64,000 nt of DNA from Hymenobacter negativus (GTDB lineage Bacteria > Bacteroidota > Bacteroidia > Cytophagales > Hymenobacteraceae), in NCBI RefSeq assembly GCF_017571495.1, contig NZ_JAGETZ010000006.1, positions 1 through 64,000 on the forward strand, in the 5' to 3' direction. Under the pieces are notes generated by a model, which searched no databases, was not told the DNA's origin, and saw only the letters and a list, made by a program, of their open reading frames with translations. Positions within the stretch are counted from its first letter, which is position 1. Each line of letters begins with the position of its first letter. This document shows positions 30,779 through 38,739 of the stretch, piece by piece. Position numbers and translations under genes: made by a program.

Positions 30779-33700
30779 ATGCTGCACTTGTTACCGCCGC
30801 TATTACCTCCCCATTTTCTTCGGAAATCCTTGCTCACTTCGGTGCTGGGAGGCCTTGTTATAAGCACCGCCGTGGCGCACCCGGCCGGCCCAGCCACACG
30901 ACTTGCCACCCGCGCAGTGGCCGGCGGCACCGTGACGGGCCGCGTAGTGGACGCCAAGGGCGAAGGCATCCCCGGCGTCACGGTTATTGTGGAGGGCACC
31001 ACGCTGGGAGCTTCCACCGATGCCTCCGGGGCGTATTCTATTACTAATGTGCCGGCTGGGGCGCGTACGCTGGTTTTTTCCTCTATTGGACTGAATTCCA
31101 GTCGAGTGGCAGTGACCGTGGGCGACGGGCAAACGGCTACTGTGGCCGCCACCACGCTGACTGAAAACGCTACTGCCCTGAACGAGGCAGTGATTGTGGG
31201 CTACGGCACCACCCGCCGTCAGGACCTGACCGGCTCCGTAACTACGGTGACCACCAAGGACTTTGTGAAAGGCCAGGTGACCTCGCCCGAGCAGCTGGTG
31301 CAGGGCAAGGTGGCCGGTGTGCAAATCACGACCAGCGGCGGGGCTCCCGGCGAGGTGAGCACCATCCGGGTGCGCGGCGGCTCGTCGCTGAATGCCAGCA
31401 ACGACCCGCTCATCGTCATCGATGGAGTACCGGTAGACAACCAGGCTATTAACGGTGCGGGCAACGCACTGGCACTGGTGAACCCACAAGACATTGAGAG
31501 CTTTACGGTGCTGAAAGATGCTTCGGCCACCGCTATCTACGGCTCGCGGGCAGCTAACGGCGTCATCCTCATCACCACCAAAAAAGGGGTGGTCGGGGAG
31601 AAGATGCACGTTAACATCAGCTCGCAGGTGTCGCGGGCCACGAACTATGGCAAGGTGGACGTGCTGAGCGCCGACGCCTACCGCGTGCTGCTGAACAATG
31701 CCGTGGCCCAGGGCACCATTCCGGCCACCAACACGGCCTACCTGGGCACGGCCAATACCGACTGGCAGGACGCCATCTACAAAACGGCCTGGACCACCGA
31801 CAACAGCGTGAGCCTGACTGGCAGCGTCAAGAACATGCCCTACCGCGTGTCGGTGGGCTACCTCAACCAGGACGGCACCCTGCGCACCGGCAACCTGAAG
31901 CGTAACTCAGCTTCCATTGGCCTCACACCAAAGCTGTTGGATAACCACTTGCGCATCGATATTAACGCCAAGGGCACCTGGGCCGACTACCGCTTTGCCG
32001 ACCAGGGGGCTATTGGAGAGGCGGCGCGCTTCAATCCTACGCAGCCTATTTACGACAACGGCCCGAACGGGTTCAACGGCTACTTCGAGTGGCGCGACGG
32101 GGCCATTCCGAACACGCTGAGTGGTCGCAACCCGGTAGCCCGGCTCAACGACAAGCGCGACCGCAGCACGGTGCTGCGCAGCATCGGCAACGTGCAGTTT
32201 GACTATTCGCTGCATTTCCTGCCCGACCTGCACGCCAACCTGAACCTGGGCTACGACATCTCGCGCAGCGCTGGCACCGTGTTCATTCCGGCGGCCTCGG
32301 CCCTGGCTTTCGCTAATCAGGGGCAGAATACTTCTTACCGTCAGGAGAAGGACAACAAGCTGCTGGAAGCGTACCTGAACTACAGCAAACAGATTGGCGA
32401 CCACCGCGTTGAGGCGCTGGCCGGCTACTCGTACCAGGACTTTTACACCTACTCGCCCTTCCGCTTTGCCTACAAGGCCGATGGCTCGCGGGTGAACCCG
32501 CTCACGCCGGCCGAAAACCCATTCAAGACGCAGTACACGCTGCTGTCGTACTACGGCCGGGTCAACTACAACTTCAAGGACCGGTACCTGTTCACGGGCA
32601 CGCTGCGGGCCGATGCCTCGTCGCGCTTCAGCCCCGAGCAGCGCTGGGGCTACTTCCCGGCCGCTTCGGTGGCCTGGCGCATCAACAAGGAAAACTTCCT
32701 GGCCGAAGCCAAAACCCTGTCGGACCTGAAGCTGCGCCTGAGCTACGGCAGCACCGGCCAGCAGGACGTGTACGGTGTGGCCGGCGACTACCCTTACCTG
32801 GCCAAGTACAGCATCGGCTCGCCGACGGTGAGCCAGATTATCGGCACCGATACCATCCGCACCTTGCGGCCGGCGGCCTACGACCGCAACCTGAAATGGG
32901 AGCAAACCGCCACGTATGATGTGGGCCTGGATTTCGGCTTCTTCAACAACCGCCTGACGGGTACCGTGGACGTGTACCTGCGCAAAACCAAGGACTTGCT
33001 GGCCGTAATTCCAATTCCGGCGGGCAGCAACCTTTCCAACACGCTGCTCACCAACATCGGCAACCTCGAAAACCGGGGCTTGGAGTTGTCCTTGAACTAC
33101 AACGTGTTGCAGGGCGACAAGCTGAATTGGTCGGTGAACGCCAACGCGACCTTCAACCGGGGCAAGATTACCAAGCTCTCGCAGGTGGAAGACCCGGCCT
33201 ACCAGGGCACGCCCACCGGCGACATCAGCAACTTCCAGTTTGTGCAGGTGAACGCCGTAGGCTACGCGCCCAACACCTTCTTCCTGTACCAGCAGAAGTA
33301 CGAGAATGGCAAGCCCTTGCAGGGCCCGACGGCCGCCCTCAGCCCGGTGCAGTACGTGGACCAGAACGGCGACGGCCTCATCAACGAGCGCGACAAAGTG
33401 TATGGCAAGAACCCCGCCCCGAAAGCCATTTTGGGCTTTAGCTCGAACCTGAGCTACGGCAAAGCCAGCCTGGCCTTCACGGTGCGCTCCAACATCGGCG
33501 GCTATGTGTATAACAACGTGGCCAGCGGCCAAAGCAACTACGCCGGCCTGAACACCGGTCTGAATTTCTCGAACAACGTGGTGCCCGCCATCTACGAAAC
33601 TGGTTTCCGAAATGGCCAGCCGCTGAGCGACATTAACTTGGAAGACGGCACGTTTGTACGCCTCCAGAACGTGACGCTGGGCTACGATTTCGGCGAACTG

Positions 33701-33859
33701 CTGAAAGCCGGCACCACGCTACGCTTCACCCTGGCCGGCCAGAACCTGCTGCTGCTCACCAAGTACACCGGCCTTGACCCGGAGCGCGCCACGGGCATCG
33801 ACAACAATTTCTATCCGCTGCCCCGCACCATCACGGCCGGCGTCAACATCGGCTTCTAG
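30779..33859 (+). CDS. susC: SusC-type TonB-dependent outer-membrane transporter
   Basis: 1026 residues. After a signal peptide come a carboxypeptidase regulatory-like domain (GRVVDAKGEGIPGVTVIVEG, residues 54-130), the plug with the SusC signature (SGGAPGEVSTIRVRGGSSL, LIVIDGVPVDNQ) and a large barrel ending in ITAGVNIGF. With SusD it imports malto-oligosaccharides across the outer membrane. The substrate is inferred from the amylases and GH97 in the same locus. Confidence 0.93.
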   Translation: MLHLLPPLLPPHFLRKSLLTSVLGGLVISTAVAHPAGPATRLATRAVAGGTVTGRVVDAKGEGIPGVTVIVEGTTLGASTDASGAYSITNVPAGARTLVFSSIGLNSSRVAVTVGDGQTATVAATTLTENATALNEAVIVGYGTTRRQDLTGSVTTVTTKDFVKGQVTSPEQLVQGKVAGVQITTSGGAPGEVSTIRVRGGSSLNASNDPLIVIDGVPVDNQAINGAGNALALVNPQDIESFTVLKDASATAIYGSRAANGVILITTKKGVVGEKMHVNISSQVSRATNYGKVDVLSADAYRVLLNNAVAQGTIPATNTAYLGTANTDWQDAIYKTAWTTDNSVSLTGSVKNMPYRVSVGYLNQDGTLRTGNLKRNSASIGLTPKLLDNHLRIDINAKGTWADYRFADQGAIGEAARFNPTQPIYDNGPNGFNGYFEWRDGAIPNTLSGRNPVARLNDKRDRSTVLRSIGNVQFDYSLHFLPDLHANLNLGYDISRSAGTVFIPAASALAFANQGQNTSYRQEKDNKLLEAYLNYSKQIGDHRVEALAGYSYQDFYTYSPFRFAYKADGSRVNPLTPAENPFKTQYTLLSYYGRVNYNFKDRYLFTGTLRADASSRFSPEQRWGYFPAASVAWRINKENFLAEAKTLSDLKLRLSYGSTGQQDVYGVAGDYPYLAKYSIGSPTVSQIIGTDTIRTLRPAAYDRNLKWEQTATYDVGLDFGFFNNRLTGTVDVYLRKTKDLLAVIPIPAGSNLSNTLLTNIGNLENRGLELSLNYNVLQGDKLNWSVNANATFNRGKITKLSQVEDPAYQGTPTGDISNFQFVQVNAVGYAPNTFFLYQQKYENGKPLQGPTAALSPVQYVDQNGDGLINERDKVYGKNPAPKAILGFSSNLSYGKASLAFTVRSNIGGYVYNNVASGQSNYAGLNTGLNFSNNVVPAIYETGFRNGQPLSDINLEDGTFVRLQNVTLGYDFGELLKAGTTLRFTLAGQNLLLLTKYTGLDPERATGIDNNFYPLPRTITAGVNIGF

Positions 33860-34002
33860 GCAATGTCATGCTGAGCGGGGTTGATGCGTCTCATATGCCA
33901 CCAATTCAGTCGTGATAACGGCGCGCACGAACTGCCCCGGCTGCGCTTGGCATAACGTGCTGCCACCAGCCCAACATCCCCACCATTCCACCACTTCCCG
34001 AT

Positions 34003-35646
34003 ATGAATTCCCACCTTACCCTGCGCCGTGGCGGCCTGACCCTGGCCCTCGCTGCAGCCCTGCTTACCGGCGGCCTCACGGCTTGCAACAAAGACCTCGA
34101 CCGCTCGCCGTTTTACGATTTGAACACCGAGTCGGTGTACCGCGACCCGGCCAACTACATCCAGGTGCTGGCTAAGTGCTATGCCGGCTTCAACCTCTCC
34201 GGTAACTCCGGCGCCCCCGACGTATTTGCCGGGCAGGGCAAGGACGAGGGCGAAACTTCCTACATGCGCGCCTACTGGTACCTGCAGGAACTGGTGACCG
34301 ACGAAGCCGTGGTGGCCTGGAACAGCGGCCCGCTGCAGGAGCTGAACACCGGCACCTGGACGTCGAGCAACGACCTGATAAATAATAGCTACACCCGGAT
34401 TTTCTACGAGGTGGCGCTGTGCAATGAGTTCATCCGCGAAACCAGCGACGACAAGCTCAGCACCCGCGGCATCTTGGGCACCGATGCCGATAAGGCCCGC
34501 CTCTACCGCGCCGAAGCCCGCTTCCTGCGTGCGCTGGCTTATTACCACGCCATCGATTTGTATGGCAACGTGCCCTTCGTGACCGAAGCCAACGCGCCCA
34601 GCAAGGACCTGCCCGCGCAAACCACCCGTGCCGCGCTGTTTGCCTACATCGAGTCGGAGCTGAAGGCCATCGAGCCCGTATTGCTGGCTGCCCACACTGC
34701 CCCCTACGGCCGCGCCGACCAGGGCGCCGCCTGGACGCTGCTGGCCAAGCTCTACCTGAATGCCGAAGTGTACACTGGCACCGACCACTACACCGACTGC
34801 CTCACCTACTGCAACAAGATTCTGGGCACGTCCAGCTACACGCTGGCCCCGGAATACCGCTTCCTGTTTCTGGCCGACAACAACCGGACGGCGGCTTCGG
34901 AAATCATCTTCCCCATCACCAGCGACGGCGTGGTTTCGCAGGTGTATGGCGGCACTACCTACCTGATACACGCCGCCGTGGGCGGCAACATGCTGGCCAG
35001 CGGCTTCGGCGTGAACAGTGGCTGGGCCGGCAACCGTACCCGCCGCAACCTGCCGCTGCTGTTCCCCACGCCGGCCAGCGGATTCGATACCCGGGCCATG
35101 TTTTTTACGAACGGCCAAAGCTTGGAAATCAACGACCTGACTATCTTCACTGAAGGCTATGGCGTGACCAAGTGGCGCAATAAAACCTCTACCGGTGCCA
35201 ATGGCAACGACCCGCAGCTGATTTTTGCCGACACCGACTTTCCGCTCCTCCGCCTCGGCGATGTATACCTGATGTATGCCGAAGCCGTGCTGCGCGGCGG
35301 CACCGGCGGCAGCCAGGCCCAGGCCCTGACCTATGTGAACCACCTGCGCGACCGCGCCTACGGCAACACTGGCGGTGCCACCGACGGCCGCATCAGCGCC
35401 AGTGACCTCACCACCAGTTTCATTCTGGACGAGCGCGCCCGCGAGATGTATTGGGAAGGCACCCGCCGCACCGACCTGGTGCGCTTCGGCAAGTTCACCA
35501 CGGGCTACAACTGGCCCTTCAAAGGCTACACCGGCGCCGGCGACACCAAAGCGGGCCACGACATCCAAACCACCCGCAACCTGTACCCGCTGCCTTCCAC
35601 CGACCTCGTGGCCAACCCCACGCTGAAGCAGAACCCCGGCTACTAA
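34003..35646 (+). CDS. susD: SusD/RagB-type nutrient-binding lipoprotein
   Basis: 547 residues with lipobox LTGGLTAC (Cys28). SusD-family marks are DLDRSPFYDLNTESVYRD near the N-terminus, RAEARFLRALAYYHAIDLYGNVPFV near 175 (TPR region), and the C-terminal FILDERAREMYWEGTRRTDLVRFGKF with LYPLPSTDLVANPTLKQNPGY. It caps SusC on the cell surface and binds starch oligosaccharides. It follows susC by 143 bp. Confidence 0.94.
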   Translation: MNSHLTLRRGGLTLALAAALLTGGLTACNKDLDRSPFYDLNTESVYRDPANYIQVLAKCYAGFNLSGNSGAPDVFAGQGKDEGETSYMRAYWYLQELVTDEAVVAWNSGPLQELNTGTWTSSNDLINNSYTRIFYEVALCNEFIRETSDDKLSTRGILGTDADKARLYRAEARFLRALAYYHAIDLYGNVPFVTEANAPSKDLPAQTTRAALFAYIESELKAIEPVLLAAHTAPYGRADQGAAWTLLAKLYLNAEVYTGTDHYTDCLTYCNKILGTSSYTLAPEYRFLFLADNNRTAASEIIFPITSDGVVSQVYGGTTYLIHAAVGGNMLASGFGVNSGWAGNRTRRNLPLLFPTPASGFDTRAMFFTNGQSLEINDLTIFTEGYGVTKWRNKTSTGANGNDPQLIFADTDFPLLRLGDVYLMYAEAVLRGGTGGSQAQALTYVNHLRDRAYGNTGGATDGRISASDLTTSFILDERAREMYWEGTRRTDLVRFGKFTTGYNWPFKGYTGAGDTKAGHDIQTTRNLYPLPSTDLVANPTLKQNPGY

Positions 35647-35670
35647 GCATCTGCTCACGAATTACATACG

Positions 35671-35774
35671 GTTTGGGACTTAGTGCCTGGCGCTCAAGGT
35701 GGGAAATCGGGTGCAAGCCCGGTCCGGCACTGGTAATGCCGGGTTTTGAGTGGGCCAGGTACTAAGTCCGAAAC
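35671..35774 (+). ncRNA. Structured element with cobalamin-aptamer-like core (candidate)
   Basis: A 21-bp helix (35671-35691 with 35754-35774, one mismatch and one G-U) encloses a smaller stem CTCAA/TTGAG and two hairpins: CGGG-TGCAAG-CCCG (35708-35721) and CCGGCA-CTGGTAA-TGCCGG (35724-35742). The order GGGAA, GGTGCAAGCC, CACTGGTAA follows the core boxes of cobalamin aptamers (GGGAA, GGTGnAAnnCC, CAACTGTAA). The peripheral arms and the AGACCTGCC box are missing, as in short cobalamin classes. A mobile palindrome is the other reading. Confidence 0.4.
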
Positions 35775-35789
35775 TACCCATTCGGCAAC

Positions 35790-35890
35790 GCACCAAACGG
35801 TGGCAGAGGCGGGGCTTGTGCTCGCCCGTCGTTGCCAAACAGTTAGTGAGATGGTCCAAACGTGTGGACAGGGGCAAGCCCTGCCTCTAT
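35790..35890. repeat. Palindromic element between susD and the T9SS gene
   Basis: GAGGCGGGGCTTG (35806 on) pairs with CAAGCCCTGCCTC (35875-35887), with an inner hairpin GTCC/GGAC. GGCAACG and CGTTGCC nearby give another pairing. REP-like or part of a structured leader; which of them cannot be decided by reading. Confidence 0.5.
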
Positions 35891-35949
35891 GCGGCCATTC
35901 GCTTCTCATAAGAGTTTCAATTCCCACTCACTCCTTCATCCTTTCACTC

Positions 35950-37119
35950 ATGAACAAAACGTTTACTCTGGCTCTGGTAACCGCTCTAACCGGCGGCGCG
36001 CTCAACGCCCAGGCGCAGATTACGCTCGATGGCGTTGTCAATGCCAATGAAATCGGTACGACGAGCGGGCAGTATGCCTCGCTGGGGGCTTTCACCACGG
36101 CGCATGTTGGTTCGGCGGGCTTTGGCAATGCCGGTCTGCTGCGCATGTACGGGGCCAACAGCCCCACCAAACTCTACATCGCATTGGCGGGCACCATCGA
36201 AGCCAGTGGCAACAACTTCCAGCTGTATATGGACTTGCCGAACCGTACTGGGGTGCCTGTGGGTACTGCTTTGCCCAGCATTGCGACCAATGCGACGGTG
36301 TTCGGCTCTTTTGTCGATAATAACGGCAACCCCCACAGCATTGGTGGCACCAAGCTGGAACTGGAAGCCGACGCGGCCATTGCCACCACCGGCAATCTGG
36401 ACGTGCAGGCAGCCATTTATACCTCGACCGCGGGCGTGGCCAAGTCGCTGGGCGACGGCCTGAGCGCCACGGCCACCAACAACGGCCAGCCCAGCACCAT
36501 CCCGCCGGCATCCACCACCGGCGTGTATAGCCTGTTTGCGGGCACTCGCGTGGCCTACCTGGCGTCGCCCACCGACATCACCGGCAACCCGGGCAATGCC
36601 AACGGCGGCGGGGCCGGCTCCTACGCCCTCGAATACGAGTTCAATCGCACTTCGCTGGGCCTGCCCTCGGGCGCGTCCATCGTGCGGGTGATGGCCGCCT
36701 ACGTGAGCGGCGACGGATTTTGGTCGTCGGACGTGATTCCCGAAATTCCCGGCAACGGCAACAACAACCTGGGGTTCAACCCTGATTTCACAACCCTCGC
36801 CGGCAACCAGGCCGCTCCCTTAAACGTGGTAGTGACCAGCGCCCGCCAAGCCGACGCCGCCGTGGTGGCCATGAGCGTGTTTCCGAACCCCGTGCAGGGC
36901 GAATCGACGATTTCCTACCAAGTGCTGGGCAGCCAGAACGTGGCCGTGCGCATCACCGATTTGCTGGGCCGTGAGGTAAGCACCTTGCTGAACGCCAAGC
37001 AGAGCGCCGGCTTTCACGAACTGCGGGTTTCCGGCGACGCTCTGACGCCCGGCCTGTACCTGGCGAAGGTGCAGGTAGGCGACAAAGTTGCGACCCGCCG
37101 CCTGGAAGTAACTCGCTAG
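35950..37119 (+). CDS. T9SS-secreted protein of the starch locus (type A sorting domain)
   Basis: 389 residues with signal peptide MNKTFTLALVTALTGGALNAQA. The beta-rich body begins ITLDGVVNANEIG and contains KLYIALAGTIEASGNNFQLYMD, resembling a jelly-roll-like domain. The last ~80 residues are a T9SS type A signal: VFPNPVQGESTISYQV, VRITDLLGREV, LTPGLYLAKVQVGDKVATRRLEV. It occupies the place where SusE/SusF lipoproteins sit in Bacteroides. A starch-binding role on the cell surface is inferred from place only. Confidence 0.78.
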   Translation: MNKTFTLALVTALTGGALNAQAQITLDGVVNANEIGTTSGQYASLGAFTTAHVGSAGFGNAGLLRMYGANSPTKLYIALAGTIEASGNNFQLYMDLPNRTGVPVGTALPSIATNATVFGSFVDNNGNPHSIGGTKLELEADAAIATTGNLDVQAAIYTSTAGVAKSLGDGLSATATNNGQPSTIPPASTTGVYSLFAGTRVAYLASPTDITGNPGNANGGGAGSYALEYEFNRTSLGLPSGASIVRVMAAYVSGDGFWSSDVIPEIPGNGNNNLGFNPDFTTLAGNQAAPLNVVVTSARQADAAVVAMSVFPNPVQGESTISYQVLGSQNVAVRITDLLGREVSTLLNAKQSAGFHELRVSGDALTPGLYLAKVQVGDKVATRRLEVTR

Positions 37120-37179
37120 TTCTTCACTTTCTGATTATCGGGTTGGGCCAACGAGGCCCGGCCCGCTGGTCATTTCTCT

Positions 37180-38553
37180 ATGAAAAAAAACGCTTTATCT
37201 TCCTTCCTAACGCTGCTGGCCGGGTTGGCTTGTACGGGCTCTGCCCTGGCCCAAACCGCCCCGAAGGCTGCCTACAAAGACCCCGCGCCGTATGGTAAGC
37301 CCTTTGCCGGCGTGCCCGATGGCCGGAACGCAACCATCTACCAGGTCAACATGCGGGGCTTTAGCAAGGAAGGCACTTTCAAGGCCGTCACGGCCCGGCT
37401 CGATTCGGTTAAGGCCCTGGGGGCGAATGTGGTGTATCTGATGCCCATCTTCCCCATCGGCAAGCTGCGGGCCGTCGATTCGCCCTTTGCCGTGCAGAAT
37501 TACACGGCTGTCAATCCGGAATTTGGTAGCCTCAGCGACCTGCGCACGCTAATTGACGCCGCCCACGCCCGTGGCTTGGCCGTAATACTCGACTGGGTGG
37601 GCAACCACACCAGCTTCGACCACGCCTGGGTAACGCAGCATCCTGACTGGTATGTGCACGACGCAGCCGGCAATATCGTGAACCCCATCCCCGATTGGAA
37701 AGATATTGCCCAGCTCAATTGGGCCAAGCCCGAGGTACACACGGCTATGATTCAGGCCCTGCGCTACTGGGTGTTCGCGGCCAACATCGACGGCTACCGC
37801 TTCGACTACGCCGACGGCCCAAGCCAGGAGTTCTTTACCGAAGCCCTGGCCAACCTGCGCGCCATTCCCGGCCACAAGCTGCTGATGCTGGCCGAGGGCG
37901 ACAAAAAGAAATACTACCTGCAGGCCGGCTTCGACTTGTGCTACGACTTCGGTTTCATGAACACCATGAAGGGCGACATTTTCGCCAAAGGCAAAAGCGT
38001 CAAGCTCATCGACTCGGTGAACACCGCCAACTACCGCAACGCCCCGGCCAACGCCAGCATGGTGCGCTACACCTCCAACCACGACATCAACGCTTGGGAC
38101 GGCACGCCGCAGCAGCTGTTCGGCGGCGAGCGGGGCATGATGGCGGCCTTCGTGGTGGCGGCCTACATGAAGGCCGTGCCCATGATTTACAACGGACAGG
38201 AGGTAGGGTATGCCGAGCGGGTACCCTTCATGGGCGCCCGCAAGCCCATCGCCTGGACGCCCAACCCAGCCCTGACCCGCGAATACAAGCAGCTTATCCG
38301 CTTCCGCAACGGCAGCAACGCCGTGCGCAACGGCACGCTGGCTTCCTACAGCACCGACGACGTGTGCGCCTTCACCAAAACCGATGGCAAAGAGCAAGTG
38401 CTGGTGCTGGCCAACCTGCGCAACGCCGCCGTGAACTACCCCGTGCCTGCCAGCGTAGGCAGTGCGGGCTGGCGCAATGCCTACGACGGCAAACCCGCCG
38501 CGCTGACCAACCTGACGCTACAGCCCTATCAGTATCTAATTTTGAAGAAATAG
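37180..38553 (+). CDS. susA: Periplasmic GH13 alpha-amylase/neopullulanase
   Basis: 457 residues with a cleavable signal peptide ending SALAQ and no lipobox. The GH13 catalytic triad is complete: Asp209 in GYRFDYAD, Glu239 in LMLAEG, Asp302 in TSNHD; the first conserved region is DWVGNHTS. The C-terminal beta domain follows. By analogy with SusA it cuts imported malto-oligosaccharides in the periplasm. Its paralog at 41010 is similar throughout but is a lipoprotein. The symbol follows role and place, not proven orthology. Confidence 0.88.
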   Translation: MKKNALSSFLTLLAGLACTGSALAQTAPKAAYKDPAPYGKPFAGVPDGRNATIYQVNMRGFSKEGTFKAVTARLDSVKALGANVVYLMPIFPIGKLRAVDSPFAVQNYTAVNPEFGSLSDLRTLIDAAHARGLAVILDWVGNHTSFDHAWVTQHPDWYVHDAAGNIVNPIPDWKDIAQLNWAKPEVHTAMIQALRYWVFAANIDGYRFDYADGPSQEFFTEALANLRAIPGHKLLMLAEGDKKKYYLQAGFDLCYDFGFMNTMKGDIFAKGKSVKLIDSVNTANYRNAPANASMVRYTSNHDINAWDGTPQQLFGGERGMMAAFVVAAYMKAVPMIYNGQEVGYAERVPFMGARKPIAWTPNPALTREYKQLIRFRNGSNAVRNGTLASYSTDDVCAFTKTDGKEQVLVLANLRNAAVNYPVPASVGSAGWRNAYDGKPAALTNLTLQPYQYLILKK

Positions 38554-38576
38554 CCGCCTGTTTTGCCTGACGCGGG

Positions 38577-38686
38577 TCGCCTCACCCCCTGACCCCCTCT
38601 CCCTCGGAGAGAGGGCAATGGAAATGCACCTGTCGAAAATCGTTAGGCTTCCCTCTCCGCGGGAGATGGACCGGGGGTGAGGGCGG
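38577..38686. repeat. REP-like inverted repeat pair before GH97
   Basis: CCTCACCCCCTGACCCCCTC with TCCCTCGGAGAGAGGG pairs with the later CCCTCTCCGCGGGAGATGG and ACCGGGGGTGAGGG. A GC-rich hairpin filling the gap between two enzyme genes. Confidence 0.7.
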
Positions 38687-38739
38687 AATGAGCAATGCGA
38701 ATTCCTAAACAACTATAAGAACAGGGCCGATACCTACGA

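Noticed and set aside
31907..33532. 541-codon minus-strand open frame opposite susC
   Set aside because: Antisense shadow; susC on the plus strand has all family motifs.
33856..35658. 600-codon minus-strand open frame opposite susD
   Set aside because: Antisense shadow of susD; the translation is Val/Gly/Ala-rich without any recognisable domain.
35694..35927. Minus-strand open frame of 77 codons between susD and the T9SS gene
   Set aside because: It runs through palindromic DNA and has the look of translated hairpins, not of a protein.
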